Positions 35,369 to 46,993 of a stretch of DNA of 64,000 nt are shown piece after piece. A program made the position numbers and the translations under genes. The DNA is from Bufo bufo (taxonomy: Eukaryota; Chordata; Amphibia; Anura; Bufonidae), in contig NC_053389.1 in assembly GCF_905171765.1 (NCBI RefSeq), forward strand, positions 214,836,624-214,900,623, written 5' to 3'. Below the pieces are notes generated by a model. The model worked only from the letters and a program-made list of their open reading frames with translations, searched no databases and was not told the DNA's origin. Position 1 is the first letter of the stretch; each line of letters opens with the position of its first letter.

Positions 35369-35687
35369 GGCTGGGTTCAGACCTGAGCGTATTCGATATG
35401 CGCTGTTTACAGGCGTTTTTATCGGGCGTATTTTGGGGCGTTTTTGTATTTTGGAAATGCACGTCATACATGCGTTCTTGCTATTGACTACAATGACTTA
35501 CGCCCGACAATAAGCCCCAAAGAAGCTACTGTACTTCTTGGGGCGAAGGGCGTTTTACAGCGCATTCGTACGTGCTGTAAAACGCTCAGGTGAGAACCAT
35601 GCCCATAGGGAAACATTGGTCTTTGCCTGTTGAGCGTTTTACAGCGCGTAGGAACGCGCTGTAAAACGCTCAGGTGTGAACCCAGCC
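35369..35687. mobile_element. 319-bp Harbinger-like MITE with TAA duplication
   Basis: Inverted termini ggctgggttcagacctgagcg and its near complement, which ends at cagcc (35687), are flanked by TAA at 35366-35368 and 35688-35690. Interior cgttttacagcgc / gcgctgtaaaacg words are also inverted. Confidence 0.8.
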
Positions 35688-35847
35688 TAACAAGCTGCTT
35701 GCAGCTCAGACACCATGTTTAAAATGAACCATGTTCCCTTTAGGTAATGTTCATGTACTTTTTGGTGTATTGTGGATCGGAAAGGGTGCTACACACGAGC
35801 TGCAGTCCCTCTTTAGTTAGTAGATCCCCACCTCCTTAAGTCCAAAG

Positions 35848-36199
35848 TTAAAGAAACAATTAGGGTCCGCGCTTTAATGTAGGGATATCAGAAAAAGCAC
35901 ATCAAACACTGTTCATGCACAGTTAGTTTCTTCCCATTTCTTCCTTATTTCTCCTCCTTCACCTCTCCTAAGTCTCTGAACCAACGAGCAATGGTAATTA
36001 TACTCCTCGCACCTTCAAAGAAAATACAAACATCGTGCAGACCCACATATACATCGATTCCAATAACTTTATTTCACTTACAAGATCACAGTCTAGATCA
36101 TCGTATAAAATATAAAACAATGCCCTGTGCATGAACAGTGTTTGATGTGCTTTTTCTGATATCCCTACTTTGAAGCGCGGACCCTAATTGCTTCTTTAA
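35848..36199. mobile_element. TTAA-flanked MITE with about 75-nt inverted arms
   Basis: TTAA at 35848-35851 and 36196-36199. Arms contain agggtccgcgctttaatgta and cactgttcatgcacag and return in reverse order on the right with a few differences. Confidence 0.8.
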
Positions 36200-37366
36200 C
36201 ACATACTTTTTGGGTCATAAACTTGATTACATAGTTAAGGTAGAACTAGCTGTATTATTTGTGGCACTTTTTTACTGTTTATAAAGGCGTACATTGAACA
36301 GATCCATCAGTATCCCAGTTTCCCAATTTTTAGATGGGTCCAAATTTTTACTGTGTAATCACAATCAAACCATCTGCACATTGTATTATTTTTCTGTATA
36401 TTGCCCTTAAGTAGCTTGAAAAATGTATGGATTGAAAAAAAAATGTTCCACCTTTCTAAAATTTCTTTATGCAGTCAACTAGATGCTGTGTCTGAGCTGC
36501 TGATTCTGTTATCGGTGCCAAGATGAGTGCTTATGATGTGGATGCCAGAGCGCAGCAGAGTGCCAATCCTTTACTATAAAAACAGGGGAAGGATTCTTAA
36601 CATCACTGGGAGACTCAGATTCGGCCAAGCACTTCTGATTACAGCTTAATTATTAGCCTTCATGATTTGGTAGAAATATCGGGCATGTGTGGCCCGCCTA
36701 AAAGTATGGGAAAAAAATATACTATCATGGGTAGTTATCTTCTAATTTAATAATATCTATAATCATTTAGACCCTAGGTTCTCAACATGTGGGTTACTAT
36801 CTCTCTAGGGTCTAGAATTTCAGCCTGTTTCTACCCTTGAGAGGGTGTGCTGTGGTACCTCCTGCTCTTGTTTTTCTTTTTATTGACAGTAAGGTGCATG
36901 GAGATATCCCTGGGGGGAATATTTAAAAATGTAACAAATAGCAGGGCATGTGATAAAAATACAAGAGAAGTATTAGTCCTTGGGAAAATCCACCGCTGAT
37001 CATTTGCTTCCACTGGTCTCTGCTGCTATCGTGCAGTGATGGCATTGTGACCACCTCCATGGCATGCGGGTAGCTGAAATGTCATCACTGCAGGACTGCA
37101 CCAAGAAGCCCCGGAGCAGCGGCAAATTTTCCAGGTGACTAACCCTTCTTTGGTTGTTTTATCCTATCCTCTGCTCTTTGCTACATTTTTAAAAGTACCC
37201 GACAGCTCATTTACCATAGTGCACTACAGCCACCTTTGTTTTCATCCAATATTTTTACATACAGCAGTGGACTTTACATAAAGAATATTTTAGATATATT
37301 TATTCTTTTGCATTGTGTGTCTTTTGTATTTTTTATTCTCTTTTAAAATGTCTTTATGTTCTATAG
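36200..37366. other. End of intron 2
   Basis: No gene or clear repeat. It ends with the acceptor tctataggag before exon 3. Confidence 0.4.
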
Positions 37367-37517
37367 GAGTTTGAAAATCCAGATGGAGAAGAGTTTTCTG
37401 GGGAGTATACTCCACCCGCTGAGGAGACTTCCTCTTCCCAGTCCATTCCTGATGTCTACATTCTTCCTCTCTCAGAAGTGTCTTTACCTGTCCCCAACAC
37501 ACAGGCTCCTAAAACAG
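37367..37517 (+). CDS. LMTK3: LMTK3-like exon 3: juxtamembrane linker
   Basis: Acceptor ttctatag|gag, donor aaacag|gtaccc, phase 1 at the end. Encodes residues 74-123: [44 protein letters not shown] and TQAPKT. The acidic, Ser/Thr-rich first half and the DVYxLPLxEVSLP motif are shared by the LMTK family just before the kinase domain, and the [14 protein letters not shown] stretch is the LMTK3 version. The exon end, which starts the more variable linker, is less conserved. Exon length and phase agree with both neighbours. No frame damage. Confidence 0.93.
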
Positions 37518-37936
37518 GTACCCATCTCCCATGAGCCCTGGTTTAGGACTATATCTCAAAAGACTCTTTTACTGTAGATTTATTTTGGTAGAGCTCCAAT
37601 AAAGTGGCCTTCTGATTCTGCATAAAAGATTCAATTAACTGCACGATGCACAATTAAAGTACCTGGCGCCTTCCTTTTTATTCATTCCTGGTCTCCTCAA
37701 CATTCACCAAAAATGGCCTCCAGCTTCTTGGAATACCCTATGCACACTGGGGAAGATATATCAGTGTATATCCCTGAGACCTTATTGTAAAATGCACCAA
37801 ACTTTTGCATATTTTGATGCATTTAGTTTTAGCTTTAGACCTATTTATGAAGCAAATGCTCCAAAAAGAATAATCCACTGCACCTTGCTTGGCTATGGGG
37901 CATGGCTTAGAAGGAAAGGGGTATGACTTAGCTTAA
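37518..37936. other. Start of intron 3, nothing recognised
   Basis: No gene or repeat boundary seen. Confidence 0.4.
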
Positions 37937-38391
37937 GGCCTCATGCACACAGACGTTTCTTTTTGCGGTCCGCAAAAACGGTTTCGGCTGTTCCGTGATC
38001 CGTGTCTGTTTTTTCATCCGTGGGTCTTCCTTGATTTTTAGAGGATCCACGGACATGAAAAGTGAAAAAAAAAAACTAAGTCAAGTTTGCATTGAAAATG
38101 ATAGGAAAAACGGACACGGATCACGGACACGGATCACGGACGCAGATGACTATCTTGTGTGCATCCGTAATTTTTCACGGACACATTGACTTGAATGTGT
38201 CCGTGAACCGTTGTCCGTGAAAAAATAGGACAGGTCATATTTTTTTCACGGACTGAAAAAACGGATCACGGACGCGGAAGCCAAACGGTGCATTTTCAGA
38301 TTTTTCCACGGACCCATTGAAAGTCAATGGGTCCGCGAAAAAAAACAGAACAACGGCCGCGGATGCACACAACGGTCGTGTGCATGAGGCC
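37937..38391. mobile_element. 455-bp Harbinger-like MITE (GGCCTCATGCACAC termini)
   Basis: TAA duplications at 37934-37936 and 38392-38394 bracket inverted termini ggcctcatgcacac / gtgtgcatgaggcc. The interior is dominated by cacggatcacggac words. Relatives are at 15674, 46500, 47445 and 50694. Confidence 0.85.
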
Positions 38392-38603
38392 TAAAGGGAA
38401 TGTCTTAAAATGCAACAACATGTGGCAAAAGTTTGACACAAACTGTTGGCTCAAAGCAAGTCATTCAATAAGTGGTGAAAAAGTTGAGAAAAATGTCAAT
38501 TTATTGTATAGCGTGCACCACTGTAATATATTTTGCAAGTCTTTAGGTTATAAATGATTACATTGTCAACATTTTAGACAGCATTAGTAAATCTGACCCA
38601 CTG

Positions 38604-38778
38604 AGGGAGATTTATCAAAACTGATGTAAAGGAAAACTGGCTTAGTTTCCCATGGAAACCAAACATATTCCAAGTTTCATGTTTACGAACTCCTTTGGAA
38701 AATGAAAGGTGGAACATGATTGGTTGCTATGGCAACTAAGCCAGTTTTACTTTACACCAGTTTTGATAAATCTCCCCC
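38604..38778. mobile_element. Palindromic MITE, second copy
   Basis: gggagatttatcaaaactg on the left pairs with cagttttgataaatctccc on the right. Same family as 22365-22543. Confidence 0.85.
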
Positions 38779-38994
38779 ACTGTGTACAGAGTAGTCTATG
38801 ACACTTTAACTCTTTCACTCCACACTTTCTGGTACTGTATTACATATCAGTTTTCCCATTGGTAAATTTACATGCAAAACCTTATGGAGGAGATTTACTA
38901 AACTGGTTTAAAGTAGAACTGACTTAGTTTCCCATAGCTACCAATCAGATTCCACCTTTCATTTTTCATAGCTCCTTTGGAAAATGAAAGGTGG

Positions 38995-39569
38995 TGTCAC
39001 GGCGCGGTGTGGGAGGTAAACTCCACACCGAACACAGGAGGGAAGGAAAAGGTACTAGACCTGGAAACTAGGGAAAGGGGAAAGGTCACCATCTAATGAA
39101 TCCCTAAACCAAGCCCTGACTACTATCAGTATGAACAGACCTCAATGGTAGAAAGGTTCATACACAGGAACCTAGAGCCCTACCTGACCCTAAAGGGCCC
39201 TGGAAGCAGTGTCAGAATAAAAGATGACCTGTTCCTTCCCAGCTGAAGGAACAGGAGACTCCCTCAGGCCTAATACCAAAAGATATGGGAATACGACAAA
39301 CTAGAAATAGAAAAAAGACACTTAACTCCGAAGTACGCGGATGCGCAGGAACTCAGAGGAGAACCAAACACCAGCACTTCCACAACCAGAAAGGAGCTAT
39401 CAACCTCATAGCATGATGGGTGAGACCAGACTAAATAGAGGAGTTGGAATGACCACTTATCTACACCTGATACAAGAGGTGTGGTCATAACAAGCAACAA
39501 CACATAAACAAGTGAAACCAAATAGGCTGTCAGATCACATCACATTCAGCCCCAGGGGGATAGGTGACA
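38995..39569 (-). repeat. 3' LTR of the gypsy element
   Basis: 575 bp, the partner of 42547-43123. It begins tgtcacggcgcgg and its inner end here is aggtgaca. Confidence 0.85.
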
Positions 39570-39732
39570 ATTAAATTAAATCTGGTCAAAAACAACGACC
39601 ATCTTGCCTGCCTTGGGTTCAGTCAATTAGCCGACTCCGGGTAAGCCAGATTTTTTTGATCAGTAAGCACAGTAATAGGATGAATTGCTCCTTCCAACCA
39701 ATGACGCCACTCCTCAAAAGCCAACTTAATGG

Positions 39733-41604
39733 TCAGCAATTCTTTATTACCCACATCATAATTCCTCTCTGCAGCCGAGGGTTTCTTAGAGAAGAATGCA
39801 CATGGGCGCCATTTACTAGGTGAAGGACCCTGGGCAAGACTGCTCCTACCCCTACCTCGGATGCGTCAACTTCCACAATGAATGGCTGTGACACATCCGG
39901 TTTCACCAGTATAGGAGCAGAAGCAAAACATTCCTTCACCGCAGAAAAAGCTTGTAATGCCACATCAGACTAGACTGAGACATCCAAACCTTTCCTAGTC
40001 ATGTCCGTTAAAGGTTTAACGGCAGTCAAATAGTTCAAAATTATTTACAGTAGTAGTTGGTGAACCCCAAAAACCACATAAGCGCTTTCAGTTTTTCGGG
40101 TCGATCCCAGTCCAACACAGCACGGACCGTCTCTGGATCCATACGAAAACCTGAAAAGAGTAGTTAACCCAGGAATTGCACTTCCTGAACTGCAAATACA
40201 CACTTCTCCATCTTAGGGTACTTTCACACTAGCGTCGCTGGATTCCGGCAGGCAGTTCCGGCAATCTGTATGCAAACTGATAACATTTGTAGACGGATCC
40301 GGATGCGGTCTGTGGGGTCTGTGCATGCAGGCAAGTGTTTCGGCAAGTGTTCCGGAATTTTGGACGGTGAAAATACCGCAGCATGCTGCAGTATTTTCTC
40401 CATCCAAAAACCATACAGTGACTGAACTGAAGATATCCTGATGCATACTGAAAAGATTGCTCTCCATTCAGAATACATTAGGATAAAACTGATCAGTTTT
40501 TTTCCGGTATTGAACCCCTAGGACGGAACTCAATACCGGAAAAGAAAAAAACGCTAGTGTGAAAGTACTCTTAGCATACAATTTATTCTCTCTTACGATC
40601 TGTAACACCTGTCTCACGTGACTCTGATGAGTCTTCATATCTAGAGAATAAATTAGTATGTCATCCAGATACACAACAACAAACCTCCCACCAGATGGTG
40701 AAAGATATAATTAACAAAATGCTGGAAAACCACAGGAGCATTAGTTAACCCAAACGGCATGACCAGACTCTCAAAATGACCCTCTGGGGTATTAAACGCC
40801 GTCTTCCATTCATCCCCTTCCTTGATCCTGACCAGATTATATGCCCCCCTTGGGTCCAACTTGGAGAACACCTTGGCACCAACAATCTGGTTAAACAAGT
40901 CAGGAATCAAAGGAAGGTGGTACGGATCACGTAAACCCTGCTGCCACTGGGGACTTGGAAGGTCTAATATGTCCTTTAGCCAAACTCTCTGCAATATTTT
41001 CTCACATGGCCGCTCTTTCGAGTTCAGAAAGGTTACATAACCTAGATTTGGGCAACTTCGTTCCGGGAATAAGATTGTGGGGGTAAACCCTGGCAACCAC
41101 TCTCAGAAAATACATCACAAAAACCAGAAATGAAAGAGGGAACAGCTTTAGTAGTCAAGACAGAAAGAGATGTATTAAGACAGTTGTCCATGCAATAATC
41201 ACTCCAATCGAGAATCTGTCTCACCAGTCAATTGTAGGATTATGTTTGCTCAACCATGGTAAACCCAGAACCAATGAAGTAGACAGACCCTCCAGCATAA
41301 AGCACGACATGGCTTCCTGATGAAAATCACCCACTCTTAAACGGATGTCCTGCACCATCTGGGACAAACATTTCTGAGTAAATGGTGCGGAGTCTATTGC
41401 AAACACCAAAATATTTTTCTTTAATGCACTTGTTGTCAACCCATGCAAACAGACAAACTGACCATCAACTAGGTTAACCCCTTCCCCACTGTCAATAAAC
41501 ACCTCAATTCCCACAGTTTTGGACTCTAGCGCCACCTCAGCAGACAGGAGAAATCGTATACTACCAGTAAATGACAAAAGTAGGTTCTCTGACTCCCCAC
41601 CCAC
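39733..41604 (-). pseudogene. Gypsy pol remnant: protease, reverse transcriptase, RNase H
   Basis: Reading leftwards: 41604-41221 is an aspartic-protease-like segment with VFIDSGEGVNLVDG and LGLPWLSKHNP. 41096-40653 is reverse transcriptase with [25 protein letters not shown] and [13 protein letters not shown]. The YLDDILIYS active-site block (about 40674-40648) is in a shifted frame. 39963-39733 is the RNase H start with [21 protein letters not shown] of 355 bp (40216-40570) separates the reverse transcriptase from RNase H, and integrase is absent. Several frame changes make it non-functional. This layout is that of Ty3/gypsy. Confidence 0.88.
40216..40570. mobile_element. Harbinger-like MITE inserted in the gypsy pol
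   Basis: Inverted termini gggtactttcacactagcg / cgctagtgtgaaagtactc with TTA on both sides (40213-40215 and 40571-40573). Same family as 1697-2173. The gypsy sequence on the two sides is contiguous once it is removed. Confidence 0.85.
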
Positions 41605-41626
41605 CCCACCAAGAGTAAGATGGGAA

Positions 41627-42580
41627 TTAAACTTTTATTTTTGTTTTCACCTTGACGCTGAACGTAAGGACAAACATTAACAAAATTTTCCCTTTTTCCA
41701 CAGAAAAAACATACTCCATTCTTATGACTAAAACTCTTACAAGCAGGCCCAGAGGTAGGTCCCCTAACTGCATAAGTTCTTCACCAGGCATAAACTCAGG
41801 AGTCTCTCCACCCAAGGTATCAGAGGAAGCCGCTATGTTATATGATAGTTCGTCCTGAGAGTGAGGGACCTTAGATCTCTCTCTCAGGCATCTATCCATA
41901 CGTACAGCAAGGGACATAGCCGCTTCCAATGACTCAGGATTTTCGTGAAAGGCCAACGTGTCCTTTAGCCTCTCGGATAATCCCTGACAGAACTGGCTAT
42001 GGAGAGCTGGATCATTCCATTCCGTATCCGTAGCCCATCTCCTAAATTCAGAGCAATAGATCTCCGCAGAACGCTCTCCCTGCTGTAAACCACGTAACTT
42101 GGTCTCGGCCAGGAAGATACGATCCGGGTCATCCTAGATAAGACCTAGAGCTCTGAAAAATTTATCTACTGATCGGAGGGACTGTGATCCAGTCAGTAGA
42201 GAAAAGGCCCAAGACTGAGCCTCCCCTTTAAGCAACAACATGATAATACCCACTCTTTGACTCTCATCCCCAGATGAGAGTGAACGTAATTTAAAGTACA
42301 ATTTACACGACTCTCTGAACCAAATGAAATTATCGCTTCCCCCCGAAAATATGTCTGGAAGTGCAACCTTAGGTTCAGGACGGGCCTGGAAACTACTACT
42401 GGCACCAGCAGCCTGTGATCCCTGGATGTGCGTGTGGAAGTCAGCTATCTCTAGAGACAGACCCTGCAATTGTCTAGCCAGTGCAACGATTGGATCCATA
42501 CCCTCACTGACACAAACAAAAAATGACAGTTTATGGCGGTTGATAATGTCACGGCGCGGTGTGGGAGGTAAACTCCACAC
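41627..42580 (-). pseudogene. Gypsy gag remnant
   Basis: 42580-42134 reads MWSLPPTPRRD..., then MDPIVALARQLQGL, and FSGGSDNFIWFRESC, a capsid-like gag region of the Ty3/gypsy (retrotransposon gag) type. After a break the C-terminal part continues in 41956-41627, where FHENPESLEAAMSLAVRMD matches the end of such gag domains. A frameshifted zinc-knuckle-like stretch lies near 41700. The frame is broken around 42134-41956. Confidence 0.82.
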
Positions 42581-43123
42581 CGAACACAGGAGGGAAGGGA
42601 AAAGGTACTAGGCCTGGAAACTAGGAAAAGGTCACCACCTAGTGAATCCCTAAACCGAGCCTTGACTACTATCAGTATGAACAGATCTTGATGGAAAGAA
42701 TGTTCATACGCAGGAACCTAGAACCCTATCTGACCTTAAAGGGCCCTGGAAGCAGTGTCAGGACAAAAGATGACCTGTTCCTTCTCAGCTGAAGGAACAG
42801 GAGACTCCCTCAGGCTTAATACCAAAAGATATGGGAATACGACAAACTAGAAATAGGAAAAAGACACTTAACTCCGATGTACGCGAACGAGCAGGAACTC
42901 AGAGGAGAACCAAACATCAGCACTTCCACAACCAGAAAGGAACTATCAACCGCATAGCATATAGAGGACTTGGAATGACCACTTAAGCTACACCTGAGAC
43001 AAGAGGTGTAGTCATAACCAGCAACAACACAGAAACAAGTGAAACCAAAGAGGCTGTCAGATCACATCACGTGCAGCCAGTCTCTTAGATCTTCTGACCC
43101 CTGTCACGGGAGAGACCGTGACA
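42547..43123 (-). repeat. 5' LTR of the gypsy element
   Basis: 577 bp, terminal tgtcacgg...ccgtgaca. It abuts the exact GGTGG duplication at 43124. Confidence 0.85.
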
Positions 43124-43215
43124 GGTGGCATCTGATTGGTTGCTATGGGCAACTAAGCCAGTTCTACTTTACACCAGTTTGATAAATCTCCCCCTATGTA
43201 TTATCTTGATTATGT

Positions 43216-43530
43216 ACAGGGATGGACTGGCCATAGACCCTACAAAGAAATTTCCTAGTAGGCCAATGGCTATGAGGCCTTGTGAGCTCTCCTCACAGCC
43301 ACCAGTCAGTTACATAGGGAACTGATGCTCTCAGCATTAATTAATGCTAGGTGCATCTGGTACTTATCCACCTGGCTGGCAGAAGAAAGTGCCCTCCTGA
43401 ATGCAACTGTATTGCTTTCCTCAAGACAGTTATAGAGTTGAATTCTGCTCTACTGTGTATTTGGTTCTGTTGCAGAATATTTACGTATAAGGTATGGGCT
43501 TGTGGGGACTGCCCTGTGGAGGTCCTGACA
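43216..43530. mobile_element. hAT fragment of the 5492-5882 family
   Basis: ggccatagaccctacaaaga and aaatttcctagtaggccaat match the left part of 5492-5882. The right end and target duplications are not evident. Confidence 0.55.
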
Positions 43531-43542
43531 TTGTATTCTTCA

Positions 43543-43807
43543 TTAAAGGGGTTCTCTGGGCTTTTCATAAAATCCTGGCTGCATGCACAACTCGATGTGT
43601 TCCAGAGTCTTCCTGTTCTACTGCACATACAGTATATGCAGCTTAACAGGAAGACTTGGGAATGCATCATGTTGGCAGAAGTGCCCACAGCCACTGTGAG
43701 CACAGCTGAGACAACAGCGATGGATGGGTAAGCATTGCCCAAACTATCTTTCCTACACAGACCAGAAGATGGCAGAATTTTATGAAAAGCCCAGAGAACC
43801 CCTTTAA
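43543..43807. mobile_element. 265-bp TTAA-flanked MITE
   Basis: TTAA at 43543-43546 and 43804-43807. Inverted arms aggggttctctgggcttttc ataaaa are near perfect over about 27 nt. Terminal words match the outer element at 1421-2220. It ends 105 bp before exon 4. Confidence 0.88.
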
Positions 43808-43911
43808 TGTCAATCATTTGAGAATGTGTAAAATACTAGTGATTGTACAGATACATTTGCTATATATGTTATTGGAAAGACTGGTACTAACTATATTTTC
43901 TGTATCCACAG

Positions 43912-43982
43912 TGAAACAGACAGGATTTAGTCGACAGGACCTAAGCTATCTTCAGGAGATTGGAAATGGCTGGTTTGGAAAG
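43912..43982 (+). CDS. LMTK3: LMTK3-like exon 4: start of kinase domain, glycine-rich loop
   Basis: Acceptor tatccacag|tg, donor ggaaag|gtgagc. With the base left from exon 3 it encodes residues 124-147, VKQTGFSRQDLSYLQEIG + NGWFGK. IGNGWFGKV (completed by exon 5) is the kinase nucleotide-binding loop G-x-G-x-F-G-x-V, in the LMTK form with tryptophan before phenylalanine. The S-R-Q-D/H-L-S-Y-L-Q-E-I segment is characteristic of LMTK3. The exon is short (71 bp) and in phase with both neighbours. A MITE ends 104 bp upstream. Confidence 0.93.
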
Positions 43983-44183
43983 GTGAGCACTGACAGTCCT
44001 TTTTTTCCCTTTGGATTTCTCTGAAGTAGGGATGGATCAGAAAAAGTGAGGAAGAGAGAAGGGGAAAGGTTGAGGAATGTAATCTGTACAAATAAAAGAG
44101 CCCAAGGATGGTCTCTAGGAAAAACAATACATTAAATGACTATAAGGCATCCCAAACCAATAAAATAAAATACACTGGCATAT

Positions 44184-45690
44184 ACCTTATTTTTTGGACT
44201 ATAAGACACATCTCACAGCAAGACGCCCCACCGGTTTAAACAACAGGAAATTGAAAAGAACTATTTTCAATTAATTTAAACTTCCCTGGTAGATTAATGA
44301 AGTGGAGCGTTCAACAGTCTAGGGTGAAGGGGTTAATAGTTTACAGTCAGCTCCTGTTACTCCTAGTGTCTCATCTTTTGACCACTAAAACAAACAGCAA
44401 TGGCGCATGTGGTCACATGATAGGAGTAGCAACATCATCACAATAAACATTACAAGTTACAGTGTACATGTCACGAACCAGCAGGAGTGAACCCACTGTG
44501 CCACGTGTGCTACCTCCTCTAAGGGCATTGTCTAAGTGAACCCCTCGATCTTCACAGTACCCCTGATGGTGGGGATAGACTTTCCCGAGGGGAACACCAG
44601 ATCACTAGCTCTTGAGGAGGATTGTCACACAAGACAGCTGGTCCAGGCGGACCAGGAGGTTCCTGAGAAATGTACCAGAGGTACAGACGTAGTCAGCAGG
44701 CTGAGTTGTAACCAGGAGCAACAGTGAAGGACCGAAGGATGAGGCAGAGGGAAAGTCAAACAAGCAATAGGTCTGGACAGGTGGCACAGGTACAGGTCAG
44801 GCAGTCCGTATCGGCAACAGGAGATTCAAGGCAAGCAGGCAGGGATCAGACTGGTAGCCAAGTCCAGAAACACAAGCAAGAGTCAGGTACACAGGAACAC
44901 AAGCAGAGATAACAGCAACCTTAGCGGGACACAAGGACCTTGACACTGAGGCATCTGTGAAGGGGGCTGAGACACTTATATATGTGCAGGATGGCTAGGA
45001 TTGGTCAGTGAGGTCACATGATCTAACCCATAAAGCACAGGAAGTGACGCGTGCCAGCCCTTAAGGAAGTGCTGCAGGGTACAAGCAGCAAGCATACTGT
45101 GGCCAGGGCTGAAAAGAAACTGTGGAGCGGATCCCAGAACAACAGTACCTGCAAGGACAGAGCCCAGGAATGCAGCGGTGAATGGGGAAGTACTGGGAGC
45201 AGATCACCGCTGAACACGGCGCCTGGGACTGCGGCGGTAAGCAGGGGAACAGCGGCGCACAGCAGCTGCTGTTACAGTTCAGTTCAATACATTACTGTGT
45301 AGTCCTCTTCTTCTTACTGGTCTGATTCCTCCCACTGGTGATATCATCAAAGGTCCATTACCTACACTAAGTCAGAGCTTTCATGTATTTCCCTGGGGAC
45401 CTTAAGCTTGGGGAACAAGGTGTTTCTCACAGTCCTCTCCATGAGCTGAACGATCGCTCAGCCTCCTCTCCTGCTTGCACTGATCATGTGGATTGGCATT
45501 GGGCATGGAGAAAGGAGGGTGCAGACATGCACCTCTCTCACTGATCTAGCAAAGTGCTGTATGAACACTCTGATAGATTAGAAAGGAAGCAGTCAGGGGG
45601 GTCTGACTGGAGACCATAAGACCTAGGCACTTTTTAACAAGATCTTTTCTTTCTAAAAAAAAGTGAATCTTATAGTTCAAAAATACTGTT
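44184..45690. mobile_element. TIR element (TTTTTTGGACTATAAGAC ends) interrupted by a solo LTR
   Basis: Left ccttattttttggactataagac and right gtgaatcttatagttcaaaaatac are diverged inverted repeats of a common frog MITE. The 44469-45276 LTR lies between them. Related right ends recur at about 46160-46180. Confidence 0.5.
44469..45276. mobile_element. Solo LTR, 808 bp
   Basis: Starts tgtcacgaaccagcagg and ends gctgttaca, that is TG...CA. The flanking 5-mers gtaca (44464-44468) and gttca (45277-45281) match at 4 of 5. No internal retroelement sequence, so it is probably the product of LTR-LTR recombination. Its start resembles gypsy LTRs of the tgtcacg type, such as the one at 38995. Confidence 0.7.
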
Positions 45691-46440
45691 CATACCTTTC
45701 AATAAATGCATTGTTCAAAACTTCTTTATCCCCGGAATGTAATGACAAGTTGACCATTGGGACAAGATTGGGAATGTCTAATCATGGATGTCCATGTTGA
45801 TGCCATAGTGACAGACCTTGATTGGCCAGACTTGTAATTCTCCTTTTAATATTGATATTACTATATTTCCCTTATTGAAGATTTAATTTGCATCTTTGTA
45901 AGGTGTACATGATGTCTTTTTTGCCTTTTTGGTTAATTGAATATTGGCTTGTGAAGCAGAATGTCTACAGATGCATAGGAGAATACATGTAATGGTACTA
46001 ATGGATATACAATTGAAATTTGGAGTTCCTTAGATACCCTGAGGTCAAAACCTTTGATAGGAATAGGTTGCCAACCACAGTTCAAATATGACAGGCAAGT
46101 CTGACTGCAGACTAGATGTAGGCACTTTTAAACAATTTTTCTTTCTAAAAAAGTGAGTCTTATACTCCAAAAATACAGTTCTTACCTTTCAATAAATGCA
46201 CCGTTCCACTGAAACTGGTGTTGGTTTCCACATCAATCAATGACAAGTCTATTGGGACAAAATGGGGATTGGCTAATCATGGACGTTCAGGGTTACGCCA
46301 CAGCGACGACCTTTGATTTGTCAATCTAATGGATATACAACTGAAATATGTAGTCCATTGGATCCCACGAGGTCAAAAACGTTTGATATGTTACCAACCA
46401 CAGTTCATTTATGACAGATAGTGTTAAGTCACAATGGGTA
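45590..46440. repeat. Local direct duplication
   Basis: 45597-45840 and 46085-46330 share, in order, gtctgactg.aga, aggcacttttt, cttacctttcaataaatgca, tgacaagt and ggctaatcatgga-like words. This looks like one segment of about 0.45 kb copied in tandem and then diverged. Confidence 0.65.
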
Positions 46441-46499
46441 TTAAAAGGCAAAAAGCATATTAAAGATATGACCAAGTGACATGGCTTTTTTTACATGTC

Positions 46500-46710
46500 C
46501 GTAACTGTTACGGTGCGCAAATTGCAAATCCGCAAAACGCGGATACCGCCTATCATATAGGACATGTTCTATATTTTTTACAGGGCTGCGGAATGGAACT
46601 AGCACACGGTGTGCTGTCCGCATCTTTTGCGCCCCATTGAAATGAATGGTTCCGCACCCGTTCCGCAAAATTGCGGACCCAGAAGTATTGACGTGTGAAT
46701 GGACTCTAAA
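46500..46710. mobile_element. Harbinger-like MITE fragment
   Basis: Contains tccgcaaaacgcggatacc and ttgcggacccagaagtattg, the interior words of the tccgca MITE group. The termini have decayed. Confidence 0.45.
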
Positions 46711-46993
46711 TCTATATTCTTTCTGGACCCAGTAGTGCACTATAATATATGCTTCCTGTACACTAGTGGCACCAGGAATATTAAGTGATTCCCCAGCTAC
46801 TGGCACCGTAGACTCATTAGTTGGGGAACACTCAGTAAAGCAACGTTCATAACTATTCGCTGTCCATCATATGTGCATGTAAATGCTAGAATATTATAAA
46901 TTATATAGATTCTTTTGGAATACAGCATGTATAAACACATTACCTATTTCACCTACCTTGTCCGATTACTTTTTTTTTTCATTGCCAATGAAG

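Larger units (their letters stand above)
38995..43123 (-). mobile_element. Degraded Ty3/gypsy LTR retrotransposon, 4.1 kb
   Basis: Two direct LTRs (38995-39569 and 42547-43123) begin tgtcacggcgcggtgtggg and end in gtgaca. The 5-bp target duplication GGTGG (38990-38994 and 43124-43128) is exact. The coding order on the minus strand is gag, protease, reverse transcriptase, RNase H. An integrase region is missing, since RNase H ends about 160 bp from the 3' LTR. The LTRs differ by scattered substitutions and small indels, and all genes are broken, so the insertion is not recent. A Harbinger-like MITE sits inside. Confidence 0.92.
38885..43195. mobile_element. Palindromic MITE split by the gypsy element
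   Basis: The left half 38885-38994 (ggagatttactaaactgg ... aaaatgaaaggtgg) continues at 43124-43195 (ggtggcatctgattggttgc ... agtttgataaatctcccc). Removing 38995-43123 and one GGTGG restores a normal member of the family at 22365 and 38604. Confidence 0.85.

Noticed and set aside
43347..43817. 156-codon minus-strand open frame
   Set aside because: It covers a hAT fragment and most of the 43543-43807 MITE including both inverted arms. No domain.
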